Made by a program: the position numbers and the translations under genes. Of a DNA stretch of 64,000 bases, positions 32,916 to 42,456 are shown in pieces. How positions within the stretch are numbered: position 1 is the first letter of the stretch; every line of letters begins with the position of its first letter. This stretch comes from Paludibaculum fermentans_A (GTDB lineage Bacteria; Acidobacteriota; Terriglobia; Bryobacterales; Bryobacteraceae): positions 682,001 through 746,000 of the forward strand of contig NZ_JBPJAQ010000001.1 of the NCBI RefSeq assembly GCF_051172195.1. Reading direction: 5' to 3'. The notes beneath the pieces are model-generated. The model did not search any database and was not told where the DNA came from. It saw only the letters and a program-made list of their open reading frames with translations.

Positions 32916-35900
32916 ATGAAAATCAAACTCCTTCTATCCTTACTCGTAACCGCGGGCCTGCTCGCACAGACGGGCGCCGATCTGGTGGTGACGGGAATCA
33001 GCGCTTCGGTGAACACGGATCCCCAAACCCTGGCGAGCAACGGATCGCTCAGCGTGACGGTCCGTAACAACGGCACCATCCCGACGCCAACTGGGTTTCA
33101 GTTGGCTGTTTTCGAAGACCGCAATGGTAACGCGCGTTATGACGCGGCGACCGACAACCTGTTGGGGACATCGAACGTCGCACTGCCTCTTGGCGCCGGG
33201 GCGAGTACAAATTCAGTGGTGCCGATTCAGGGCACTGTCCTGTTCCGCGGCAGCATTCTGTATGTGTGGGCCGATTCGAACAACGTCGTACTCGAGATCG
33301 ACGAAACCAACAACGTGCGGCACACCGGCCAGGCCAGCGTGTTCACCTCACCGGCCGATACGGCCCTCAATCCGGTGCTGAAGTGGGCAGCCGGTACGTT
33401 CACCGACCTTCCGACATCCCAGGCCTCACTCAGCACACCCACCGTGGGCGACGTCAACGGCGACGGCATTCCGGACGTGGTGTTCTCGACGTATGTGACT
33501 GCCATTCGCGCGAACCTGCGCGTGGTCTCCGGAAACACCGGTGCGGTGATCCTTACGGTGACCGATCCCAACCTGGAACTGGCGCCATCGGCCCACACCT
33601 CACTGGCGGATATCGATGCCGACGGCCGGCCGGAGTTCATCACGATCGACCGGCTGGGACGCGTCATGGTCCTCGAGCACGACGGCACCCTGAAGTGGCG
33701 CTCCACCCAATTCGTCCCGGGCGCCTCGACCGGGCCGCTCATCGTCGACCTGGATCGCGATGGCACGCCCGAAATCGTTGTGGGAAACCAGGTGTTCTCG
33801 GCCACCGGCACACGCCTATGGGCCGGCACCGGAGGCGGAGGACGCGGCTACGCTGGCCTGACAGCCGGGGCAGTGGCGGACCTGGACCTGGACGGAGTTC
33901 CCGAGGTGATCGCGGGACCGACGGCATATCGCGAGAACGGTACCGTCTTCTGGAACAAGCTCAATACGCCGGTCGGCCTAAAGGACGGTCCGGTGGCGAT
34001 CGGCAACTTCGACGCCGACCCATATCCCGAGATCGTCATTCGTCCCTACAACTCCACCTACGTGTACATGCTGGAGCACGATGGAACGATTAAGTGGGGC
34101 GTGAATCACGCCATCCACCAGACCTGGGGCGGGCAACCCACCGTGGGCGACGTCGATAACGACGGAGTTCCTGAGATCGGCATCGTTGATCGCATCAATT
34201 ACATCCTCTACCGTGCCGACGGCTCCATCCTCTGGAGCATTCCCATCTCCGAGCACTCGTCGGGAACCACCACTTCCGTGTTCTTCGATCTCAACAACGA
34301 CGGCCGGGCCGAGATCATTTACGCCGACCAGCAACAGCTGTACATCCTGCGCGGCAGCGACGGCACGATTCTCAACCAGTTCCTGCACTACTCAACGACA
34401 GCCGCTGAAGGACCCACCGTGGCCGATATTGACCTCGATGGTCACGCCGAGATCCTGGTGGCGGCCGACGTCCCGTTCTTTCCGGAAGGCCGCGGCGTAC
34501 GGGCTTACCGCGGTGCCGGCAGTAACTGGGCCAACACGCGCCCGATATGGAATCAGGATAACTTCACGGTAACCAACGCCAACGACGACCTGACGGTTCC
34601 GGCAACTGTAATCTCGAACTGGCTGGTGCCGGGGCTGAACCACTTCCGCACCAACGATCTCCTGCCGAACTCGCTCACTCAGCCCGGTTCCGCTGCCGAT
34701 ATCACGGTGTCATTTCTCCGGCGCCTGGACGACGCTTTTCCAGCGTCCACCCGGCTGATCGCCAGAATCGGCAATGGCGGATCGTCTCTCGCTCCAGTGC
34801 ATCGAGTGGAGTTTCGGAACGGCCCCGCTGGCCCGCTGCTGGGCGCAGTGAACACCTCGCGCGTTCTCAGGCCGGGCGAGTACGAAGACCTGGCCATCGT
34901 CTGGGCGGCTCCGCCCGCCGGACAAATCAACCTGGTGGTCACCGCCGACACCAACCTCGAGGTCACCGAAGGCGACGAGACCAACAATCAGCACGCTAGC
35001 CAGTTGGTGATCGGCCAGGGCCCCTTTGTCACGGTGGACGATCTGATCGCTCGCGGAAAGGATGCCAGCGTGGATCTCAAATGGACGCCGGTCCCCAGTG
35101 CCGTCAGCTACAACATCTACCGCCGCACGTCGGCAACCGCCGCCGCGCTCATTCGCGCGGCCCACATTACGGCAGCCGGCGCTTTTTCGGATGCGGGGCT
35201 GACGAACAATACGCTATATCTTTACGAAGTCCGCTGGCTCAACCAGCAAGGCCAGGAATCGCGCCAGGGAACCGAATCGTCCGCCACTCCGATTCCGCGC
35301 ACGCAGCGCGGCGATACGCCCCCCTCCCTGCTTTCGTCTCCGCCAACGCGCGGCCGTACGCTGTCGGCTTACCATTACTCGTCGTCCGCCGCGGACCCGG
35401 ACGCGGGCGAAGTGCTCACGTGGTCGCTGACGGGCGCGCCTGCCGGCATGACCTTTAGTACAACCAATGGACGCATGGACTGGACGCCCGGCGCGAGCCA
35501 GGGCGGCGCGTACCGGTTGACGCTCACGGCCACCGATACCCGGAATCGCAAGGCGAGCCAGGCGTTCACGCTGTTCATCGAGACGCAGGTGGCTAACTCT
35601 GCGCCGCAGTTTCTGTCGACGCCGTTGACCAGTGGCGCCTTAGGGCGTCCGTACGCTTACACAGCGCGTGCCTCTGATGCCGACGCGGGCGAGGTGCTGA
35701 CCTTCCTGCTCGATAACGGTCCGTCCGGCATGACGATCAACAGCGCGACCGGACTGTTGCAGTGGACTCCGGCCGCTGTGGGCACCTTTCCGGTGTCCCT
35801 GAGAGTGCGGGATCTGCCCGGCGCGAATGTCGTGCAGACGTTCAGTATCGTGGTGCGGAATCTGAATCGCGGTCCGCAGATCACTTCGGCGCCGCGCACC

Positions 35901-38900
35901 ACCGGCAATGCCAATGCGACCTTCAGCTATGTCGCGGCCGCCACCGATCCCGATGCCGGAGACACGCTCACGTGGGCGCTGGTCACGGCGCCCACGGGGG
36001 CGGTCATCCATCCAGGCACAGGCGTTCTCCTGTGGACTCCCAGCGATGGGCAGGTGGGTGCGCACCCGCTGACAATCGAGGTTCGCGACAGAATCGGTGC
36101 CATCGCACAGCAGTCCTGGACGCTGACGATCTCGCCGGGAGTGAATCTCAACTCAGCGCCGGTCTTTACGTCGGAAGCGCTGTTGACCGGCCGCGCCGGC
36201 ATCCCTTACCTCTACGACGCGCAGGCCTCCGATCCCGAGGGCGGAATTGTCAGCTTCGGCCTGACGCTCGCCCCCGCGGGGGCTATTATCGATCCCGGCT
36301 CGGGCCTGATCTCCTGGACGCCGCAGGTGTCGCAGGTGGGCGCCCAGAACTTCACCGTTCGAGCCAGCGATCCGCAGGGCACGGCCTCCACACAAAGCTT
36401 CACTGTGACCGTCACCGATGTGCCGCCCGCGATCTTCACGCTGATCTCGCCTTCGCCAGGAGCGGATCTGAGCCGTCCAGTGAACATCGTCGCCGACATC
36501 ACCGATCCAAACAGCGGCGGCCCCGCGCTCACCTGGACCGTGAAGCTGCGCGGCCCGGGTATCGCCGATCGAACCTTGGCCTCCGGTACGGGGCAGGTCA
36601 CCAACGGTACGATCGCCGTTCTCGATCCGACTGTCATCGCCAATGACACCTACACGATCATGGTCGACGTGCTGAAGGGCGCCGAAGGCATTCATCGCGA
36701 ATTCCCCTACTCGGTCTCCGGCGATCTCAAACTGGGCCGGTTCACCAGCACCGTGAACGACCTGACCATTCCCTTTGTCGGTGTGCCGCTGAGCATCACA
36801 CGCCATTACGATAGCCTCGATACCCGCAGCGGCGATTTCGGGGCCGGCTGGAGGCTCGGGCTGTTCGGCAGCGTGGTGGATGCGCCCACCGAAGCACCCC
36901 TGCAGGGCATGCGCACGGGTGCCAAAGTCTACGTAACCACGCCTGAGGGCAGGCGGGTCGGATTCCGGTTTGACCCCTTCGCTCCTGCGTTTCTGTTTCC
37001 GAATGTCGTGACACCACGCTTTACGCCTGACGCCGGCGTGCAGGACAAACTCGAGGTCGCCGAGACCAGCGTTCTGCTGTTCGACAACGTAGCCCACTCC
37101 ACTTTCAATACTGTCTGGAACCCGCGCCGCTACATCCTGACTACGAAGGAAGGCGTTCGCTATGAACTGGACGAGATCGACGGAGTGCTGTTGATTCGCG
37201 ATCGCAACGCCAACACGATCACGTTCACTCCCACGGCGATCCTGAGTTCAACGGGCGTGCAGGTGGCGCTGACCCGCGACGGGCAGGGCAGGATCACCAG
37301 CATCCGCGAACCTTCAGGAGCCGAGATGCGCTATACCTACGACGCGTTCGGGAACCTGTCAACAACCATTGACCAGCTGGGCAATACGTTCCGATACTTC
37401 TACGAGAATGCGTCGTTCCCCAACTTCGTCACCAAAGTGGAAGATCCCCTCGGCCGGCCGAATGTCAGGAACATCGTCGATGGAACCGGCCGGCTCGCCG
37501 CATCATGTCCCGCCGACGGCGACATCAGCACCCTCGCCGGCTGCACGCGGCTGACGCACAATCCCGATGCGCTGGCGCAGACTCTCTTCAATGGCCGGGG
37601 CTTCCGGCGCGACTATACCTATGACGATCGAGGCAACCTCGTCACCGAACGCAAGTACCTGGATGCCTTTGCTTTCCGGGACACCATCCGGACCTACGAT
37701 GCGGTTGGCAATCTGCTCAGCGAGCGCGACCCCGCCGGAAATCTGACATCGTTCACGTATGATGCCGCGGGCAATATACTCTCCCGCACCGATTCCGCGG
37801 GTCGCCGCACCAGTTATACCTACAACACCCCATGCAACCTGGTGGCGACGATTACCGATACCGCTGGTGGAGTTGAATCCTACACGTACGATTCTCTTTG
37901 TCAGCTTCGCTTCGTCCGCGATCGCGCCGGCCAAACCACCGAGTATCGGTACGACAGCGCGGGCAACCAGACCCACCTCATCGATCCGCAGGGTGCCGCC
38001 ACCGTTCGCACGTTCACGGGCCAGGGCTTCCCCGCCACCCTTCGCGATCCGCGCGGTGGTGTCGCAACGCTCACCTGGTCCACCACGGGCGATCTGCTGA
38101 GCAGAACCGACCGGAACGGCAGGCGCATTGACTACCAATACAATGCCGCCCACGCCCTCACCCGGGAAACCTGGTCGAACGGACGTGTGATCCAGTTCAA
38201 CTCCGATTCCTTTGGTCTGCCGCTATCGGCCTCCGATGCCTCCGCCTCCATCAGCTTCCAGTACAACGCGGTGGGGCGACGCACGCGCGAGGAGGCGGCG
38301 TATCCCGGCAAAGCGGTGTTCGCCCTCAACTACACATACGATGCCAACGGCAATCGCACTGCGGCGGTGGACTCGCTCGGCGGCACCACGCAACGCACCT
38401 TCAATGGACTGGATCAACTCGACGTCCTGACTCAATCCGGTGCAGGTGTCGGGAACAAACGGGTTCAGTTCGACTTCGACTTGGCCGGCTTGCCGGTTAC
38501 CGTTCATCGGTATGCTGATCTGGCTGGCTCCGTTGCCGTTGCCAGGACCGTCATCGAGTACGATTGCGGCGGCTGCGGCAGCCGGACGACCGCGCTCCGT
38601 CATACCAATCCGGCAGGGACCGTCGGGTTGAATCTGCTCACGTTCGGCCGCAACACGCTCGGCGACATCACACAGATGACCGACGTCCAGGGCTTGCACC
38701 TGTTCGAATACGACGCGGCGCGACGCCTAACACGAGCCACACATCCTAACCCGGCGATCCAGCCGTCGGAGCTCTACACCTACGACGCCGCGGGCAACCG
38801 GCTCACGAGCCATACGCTGGGAACCCATCAGTATTCCTACCAGGGTGGGCCCGGCGGCAACCTGCTGACAAACGATGGCCAGTTCGATTACACCTACGAC

Positions 38901-39713
38901 GCGGAAGGCAACCTCTCGCGCCGCCGGAATCGCACCGATAACTCGACCATCGACTACGGTTACGATTTCCGCAACCGGGTAACGGAGATCGTCGCTCGCA
39001 ACGGCTCCGGGGTCGAAACCGGGCGGAATACCTTCTCGTACGATCCGTTGAACCGCCGCATTTCGTCTGTCGACTCGGCCGGCGAGACACTGTTCTACTA
39101 CGACCTGCTTCATCCCGTCATCGCGATCGCACCCAGTAATAGCGTCACCAGGCGGCTATACGAGCGCAGGCTTGACTCGATTCTGGCGGAAGACGTAGCC
39201 GGGCAGACGCGCTGGTTGCTGACAGACCAGGTGGGCACCGTCCGCACGGTTCTCGACAATGCCGGAGCGCCAGTCAGCCAGTTGCTGCTGAGCACGTTCG
39301 GCTCTCCCTTGCAGAACACCAACCCGGCGGTAGCTAGTCAGCTCTCGTTCACCGGACGGGAGACGATTCCCGTCAGCGGCGATCTGTTCTTCCGCGCGCG
39401 GCTCTATAGTCCCGCCGTCGGGCGGTTTGTACAGGCAGATCCGGTGGCCCCGTTTAGTTACGACTACGCCTTGAACTCGCCGCTTGTCAGCATCGATCCT
39501 CTCGGCCTCAACACTGCGCCTGAGTACACAACGCTAAGCAGTCGGCTCGGAGTCAGATTCGCCCCTTATGCCAAGGCAACCTGTACCGCATTGACGGGCG
39601 TGCTGCTGGTGGCGGCGATCTACGTTGGCAATCCGGCGGCCGCGAGCGAGCTCATCGACGCCGCGGAGGCCATTTCTCTGGTGAGCCGAAAGAAGATGAT
39701 CGACTGCCCGTGA
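32916..39713 (+). CDS. Giant exported CARDB/FG-GAP/Ig-like/YD-repeat (RHS-core) protein
   Basis: A 2,265-residue protein from the ATG at 32916 (MKIKLLLSLLVTAGLLAQ signal peptide). In order it has a CARDB-like domain (about 22-130); FG-GAP/VCBS repeats (about 165-560, for example VGDVNGDGIPDVVFS); a second CARDB-like domain (about 610-710); an FN3-like domain (about 720-800); four to five He_PIG-type Ig-like repeats (about 820-1190, each with TWSL...PAGM...GxxxWTP); a linker (LTIPFVGVPLSITRHYDS); YD repeats (about 1300-2080, YDxxGNL); and an RHS core (TGRETIPVSGDLFFRARLYS, then GRFVQADPV and SIDPLGL). In RHS proteins the YD shell encloses a C-terminal payload after DPLGL. Here the payload is only about 68 residues with a hydrophobic segment, and no immunity-type gene follows. 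Confidence 0.88.
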   Translation: MKIKLLLSLLVTAGLLAQTGADLVVTGISASVNTDPQTLASNGSLSVTVRNNGTIPTPTGFQLAVFEDRNGNARYDAATDNLLGTSNVALPLGAGASTNSVVPIQGTVLFRGSILYVWADSNNVVLEIDETNNVRHTGQASVFTSPADTALNPVLKWAAGTFTDLPTSQASLSTPTVGDVNGDGIPDVVFSTYVTAIRANLRVVSGNTGAVILTVTDPNLELAPSAHTSLADIDADGRPEFITIDRLGRVMVLEHDGTLKWRSTQFVPGASTGPLIVDLDRDGTPEIVVGNQVFSATGTRLWAGTGGGGRGYAGLTAGAVADLDLDGVPEVIAGPTAYRENGTVFWNKLNTPVGLKDGPVAIGNFDADPYPEIVIRPYNSTYVYMLEHDGTIKWGVNHAIHQTWGGQPTVGDVDNDGVPEIGIVDRINYILYRADGSILWSIPISEHSSGTTTSVFFDLNNDGRAEIIYADQQQLYILRGSDGTILNQFLHYSTTAAEGPTVADIDLDGHAEILVAADVPFFPEGRGVRAYRGAGSNWANTRPIWNQDNFTVTNANDDLTVPATVISNWLVPGLNHFRTNDLLPNSLTQPGSAADITVSFLRRLDDAFPASTRLIARIGNGGSSLAPVHRVEFRNGPAGPLLGAVNTSRVLRPGEYEDLAIVWAAPPAGQINLVVTADTNLEVTEGDETNNQHASQLVIGQGPFVTVDDLIARGKDASVDLKWTPVPSAVSYNIYRRTSATAAALIRAAHITAAGAFSDAGLTNNTLYLYEVRWLNQQGQESRQGTESSATPIPRTQRGDTPPSLLSSPPTRGRTLSAYHYSSSAADPDAGEVLTWSLTGAPAGMTFSTTNGRMDWTPGASQGGAYRLTLTATDTRNRKASQAFTLFIETQVANSAPQFLSTPLTSGALGRPYAYTARASDADAGEVLTFLLDNGPSGMTINSATGLLQWTPAAVGTFPVSLRVRDLPGANVVQTFSIVVRNLNRGPQITSAPRTTGNANATFSYVAAATDPDAGDTLTWALVTAPTGAVIHPGTGVLLWTPSDGQVGAHPLTIEVRDRIGAIAQQSWTLTISPGVNLNSAPVFTSEALLTGRAGIPYLYDAQASDPEGGIVSFGLTLAPAGAIIDPGSGLISWTPQVSQVGAQNFTVRASDPQGTASTQSFTVTVTDVPPAIFTLISPSPGADLSRPVNIVADITDPNSGGPALTWTVKLRGPGIADRTLASGTGQVTNGTIAVLDPTVIANDTYTIMVDVLKGAEGIHREFPYSVSGDLKLGRFTSTVNDLTIPFVGVPLSITRHYDSLDTRSGDFGAGWRLGLFGSVVDAPTEAPLQGMRTGAKVYVTTPEGRRVGFRFDPFAPAFLFPNVVTPRFTPDAGVQDKLEVAETSVLLFDNVAHSTFNTVWNPRRYILTTKEGVRYELDEIDGVLLIRDRNANTITFTPTAILSSTGVQVALTRDGQGRITSIREPSGAEMRYTYDAFGNLSTTIDQLGNTFRYFYENASFPNFVTKVEDPLGRPNVRNIVDGTGRLAASCPADGDISTLAGCTRLTHNPDALAQTLFNGRGFRRDYTYDDRGNLVTERKYLDAFAFRDTIRTYDAVGNLLSERDPAGNLTSFTYDAAGNILSRTDSAGRRTSYTYNTPCNLVATITDTAGGVESYTYDSLCQLRFVRDRAGQTTEYRYDSAGNQTHLIDPQGAATVRTFTGQGFPATLRDPRGGVATLTWSTTGDLLSRTDRNGRRIDYQYNAAHALTRETWSNGRVIQFNSDSFGLPLSASDASASISFQYNAVGRRTREEAAYPGKAVFALNYTYDANGNRTAAVDSLGGTTQRTFNGLDQLDVLTQSGAGVGNKRVQFDFDLAGLPVTVHRYADLAGSVAVARTVIEYDCGGCGSRTTALRHTNPAGTVGLNLLTFGRNTLGDITQMTDVQGLHLFEYDAARRLTRATHPNPAIQPSELYTYDAAGNRLTSHTLGTHQYSYQGGPGGNLLTNDGQFDYTYDAEGNLSRRRNRTDNSTIDYGYDFRNRVTEIVARNGSGVETGRNTFSYDPLNRRISSVDSAGETLFYYDLLHPVIAIAPSNSVTRRLYERRLDSILAEDVAGQTRWLLTDQVGTVRTVLDNAGAPVSQLLLSTFGSPLQNTNPAVASQLSFTGRETIPVSGDLFFRARLYSPAVGRFVQADPVAPFSYDYALNSPLVSIDPLGLNTAPEYTTLSSRLGVRFAPYAKATCTALTGVLLVAAIYVGNPAAASELIDAAEAISLVSRKKMIDCP

Positions 39714-39729
39714 GTTGTCGGGGAATGAA

Positions 39730-39776
39730 TGGAGCGTGGGTCGAGAATCGAACTCGCAACCAACAGCTTTGAACAT
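39730..39776 (-). other. Decayed tRNA-like 3' fragment, minus strand
   Basis: Read on the minus strand this shows GCGAG-TTCGATT-CTCGA (T arm, one mismatch), acceptor strand CCCACGC, discriminator T and CCA, preceded by an anticodon-stem-like segment. The matching GCGTGGG 5' strand and D arm are missing. It is probably another integration scar; isotype not assigned. The surrounding 39,714-40,327 has no gene I can support. Confidence 0.5.
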
Positions 39777-40177
39777 GAACTTGAGGTCGAAGCCCCCCTA
39801 GGGCCTCAGTGATGGCTTGTGCGAGCCACCATGCTGGTCCGGTGCGAGTTCGGGCAAGTGTTCCTTCTGGACTTCGCACGTGTCGATCAGGGCGTTGATA
39901 TCCCGGCTGGCACTTATCGTCTCGGCATCGGGTTCTCGTCGTGGTGACCGCTTGCTCTCCCACTCGCTGTGCCTCTAGATGTGCTCGCGAGTGCTGCCTG
40001 GTATTCCTGGACCGGTTCCGGGCTTCGTGGGTGCGGGATGTCGCGCGCTGGTCCTGCTTGTACCCGGGGGAAGGCATCTTTGGCGCACCGTCCAGCGTGT
40101 GCGGTGATCCACTCTGCTGGTGGCAGGTTGATAAGGCCAGGCCTCACCGCCGCATGGGAAGAAGGCGAACCGGGACA

Positions 40178-40206
40178 GTCGCCGGTTCGATCCCGGTCTC
40201 CCGCTC
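40178..40206 (+). repeat. 29-bp copy of the tRNA-Gly 3' end (second attachment scar)
   Basis: All 29 bases, from GTCGCC through the T arm to the acceptor strand and CTC, are identical to 30776-30804 and in the same orientation. The bases on either side differ. The copy lacks the anticodon arm and CCA. The 9.4 kb between the two copies would be one inserted segment. Confidence 0.7.
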
Positions 40207-40327
40207 ATTTCAGATGACGTCATCTGGTTCCATGAGGAGACATCGTCCGCGTGGCACCAGCGGCATGACACCCCCGCGCATCCGTGCGCGCCGAGTGCTG
40301 CCTTTACACTCTGTTCTCTAACTCGTT

Positions 40328-41653
40328 GTGATAGTGTTGCAGCGAAAGGATTTCTTCGTGGAGGAGCAGTCCGTTACCCAACAGGCTGGCTTGTTGAGCT
40401 CCTGGAAGGAGATCGCGGCGTACCTCGGCGTGAGTGTGCGAACTGCCCAGAAGTGGGAGGCCGAGCGGGGACTCCCCGTGCGAAGATTGCCCGGTGGTCG
40501 CGGCCGCGTGATCGTGTCCATCGACGAACTCTCCGCATGGCTCCAAGCACCCCCAGTCTCAGAGCGTCTTCCACTTGCCACGCCGGCCTTCGTGCGAGGT
40601 ATTGTGTGGCGATGGGTTGGCGTGCCAGCCGCGGTGCTCCTCGTGATGCTCGTGGTCGGTGCTGCTTCCTTCGTCTCCCGCCATCGTGTACCCACAGAGT
40701 GGCGCGTAACAGGTGACACGCTCATCGTGGTGGATGATCGTGGCCGGGAGTTATGGACGAAGCCGTTCGGTTTTGCGTTGACGGACTATCGGGCATTCTC
40801 AGACCGCGACCAGAACATGGGGTGGATCGGTGACGTCGATGGTGACGGCGAACCGGAGGTCGTGTTCTTGGCATACCCGAAGTCGCAGGGAACGCCGATG
40901 GTCTACTGCTACTCGCGCACCGGCGAGGAGCGCTGGCGGTTTATCCCAGGACAGCGTGCTGCCGGTTTCGCGCAGGAGTACCGTCCCCCGTACAACCCGG
41001 TAAACCTCGTAGTGTTCCACATCGGGGGTGCCCTCCGGCTTGCCGTCGCGAGTGTGCACCACACTTGGTTCCCTTCACAAATCGCACTCCTGTCCGGAGA
41101 CGGCAAGTTGTTGCGCGAGTATTGGCACGCGGGACACCTGCCATTCCTGGGCGTGTCGGAAACGGCGGGGAACAGACACCCCCTCCTCTATGCCGGGGGG
41201 ATCGCCAACGCGTATCATCGCGCGGCGCTCGTCGTGTTGGACCCGGCATCGTTCGGTGGCGTCTCCCACGAGGAGAATGCGAAGTACCAGCTCCCTGGCG
41301 ACCCCGCGCGTGAGGTCGCACGAGTTCTCTTCCCGCGCACATGCATCAACCGCGCAAAAGAAACCTACAACGCCGTGATGTCGCTGCGAGCCACGCCAAC
41401 CGAGCTCAACGTGGGGGTCACGGAAGAAATTGACCATCCGGCGGTAATCGTCCACACGTTCACCCTCGACGGACGGTATCGGGGAGCCGGGCTCTCCTCC
41501 CAATTCGTCGCACGCCACACAGAACTCGAAAACACCAAACTCCTCAACCACCACCTCGACGCGGAACAAGAGACAGCGAACTCGGCAAAGCTCGAGTGGC
41601 TGACTGGAGCACCATCGCTCCCAGCCACGAGATCGATCGCAGTCAACCGCTAA
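40328..41653 (+). CDS. HTH (excisionase/MerR-like) protein with membrane helix and FG-GAP-like region
   Basis: A 441-residue protein; the start is a GTG at 40328, with later in-frame GTG codons possible. Residues about 22-75 are a winged HTH of the excisionase type (WKEIAAYLGVSVRTAQKWEAERGLPV). Residues about 95-118 are a transmembrane helix (VGVPAAVLLVMLVVGAASFV). The C-terminal domain has a VCBS-like DRDQNMGWIGDVDGDGEPEVVF. This cytoplasmic HTH / single helix / outer beta domain layout is frequent in Acidobacteria and suggests a one-component membrane regulator. Its targets are unknown. It is the first gene to the right of the attachment scar. Confidence 0.7.
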   Translation: MIVLQRKDFFVEEQSVTQQAGLLSSWKEIAAYLGVSVRTAQKWEAERGLPVRRLPGGRGRVIVSIDELSAWLQAPPVSERLPLATPAFVRGIVWRWVGVPAAVLLVMLVVGAASFVSRHRVPTEWRVTGDTLIVVDDRGRELWTKPFGFALTDYRAFSDRDQNMGWIGDVDGDGEPEVVFLAYPKSQGTPMVYCYSRTGEERWRFIPGQRAAGFAQEYRPPYNPVNLVVFHIGGALRLAVASVHHTWFPSQIALLSGDGKLLREYWHAGHLPFLGVSETAGNRHPLLYAGGIANAYHRAALVVLDPASFGGVSHEENAKYQLPGDPAREVARVLFPRTCINRAKETYNAVMSLRATPTELNVGVTEEIDHPAVIVHTFTLDGRYRGAGLSSQFVARHTELENTKLLNHHLDAEQETANSAKLEWLTGAPSLPATRSIAVNR

Positions 41654-41946
41654 CTGCTCAATCAATTGAACTGACTGCTGGGATGGGCCACCAGCCCACA
41701 GCAGGTCAAGCCCAGGGAGCGGAGACCGCAAAGGATGGAATCGAGCCCCGTCCTCCCTGCACTCCCATCCACCGGGCCCACCCGCCAAGCCACCTCCCTC
41801 AGAACCACCCCATTTCCCCACATGAAGCTTCTTTGATGACACCAGATCAACAAAAATCTTCTCCCCTGCAATCAACAGATTGCAGACCTCCATCTCCTAA
41901 ATCCTTGGTCCACCCCTCCAAAGAATGGTTATAGAGGACATTTCAT

Positions 41947-42438
41947 ATGATTACTTCCGAACCAATCGATTGCGCCTTCCCCGACATCGACCTCCTCAGC
42001 CACCACGCCCAGGTCGCCGAGGATGGCATCCTCACCGGCGCCAAAGCCGCCAGCGTCACCACCTTCGTCGAACGCAAGGATTACTACAAAAAGATTCGTG
42101 CCGCCGTCCACCAACAGTTCAAACCAGCCACCACCTATCAGCACATCCTGGCCGACCGTATGGCCGAATGCATCTGGCGCGCCGAACGCTACGCCTCCTT
42201 CGAAGCCAACGCCCTCACGCTCCAAATCCAGCGCCAGTGGGACAACACCAACGAACTGGTCCCCAAAGCCAGCCCCGGAGTCCACGCCTGGCAGGCCTTC
42301 CACACCATGGACCCCGCTCAACGCAAATCCCTCCTCGAAGCCCTCAAACTCGAGGAACGCTACTGGCGCCGCCACCGCGCGCTCTCCGCCGAACTCCGAC
42401 TCATCCAACGCACCTACCCCATTCAACAGGTGCAGTGA
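41947..42438 (+). CDS. Hypothetical helical protein
   Basis: A 163-residue soluble, helix-rich protein (KDYYKKIRAAVHQQFKPATTYQHILADRMAECIWRAERY). The segment pairing DRMAECIWRAERYASFEANAL with RKSLLEALKLEERYWRRHRAL resembles half of the next gene's product, so the two may be related. No known domain. It lies 18 bases upstream of the next gene, probably one operon. Confidence 0.6.
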   Translation: MITSEPIDCAFPDIDLLSHHAQVAEDGILTGAKAASVTTFVERKDYYKKIRAAVHQQFKPATTYQHILADRMAECIWRAERYASFEANALTLQIQRQWDNTNELVPKASPGVHAWQAFHTMDPAQRKSLLEALKLEERYWRRHRALSAELRLIQRTYPIQQVQ

Positions 42439-42456
42439 ACCTCAAGGACTAAACCC

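Noticed and set aside
39730..39776. Selenocysteine tRNA (a TCA-like triplet sits in the anticodon-loop position)
   Set aside because: No long variable arm, no 5' half, and the T stem has a mismatch; a decayed fragment is more likely.
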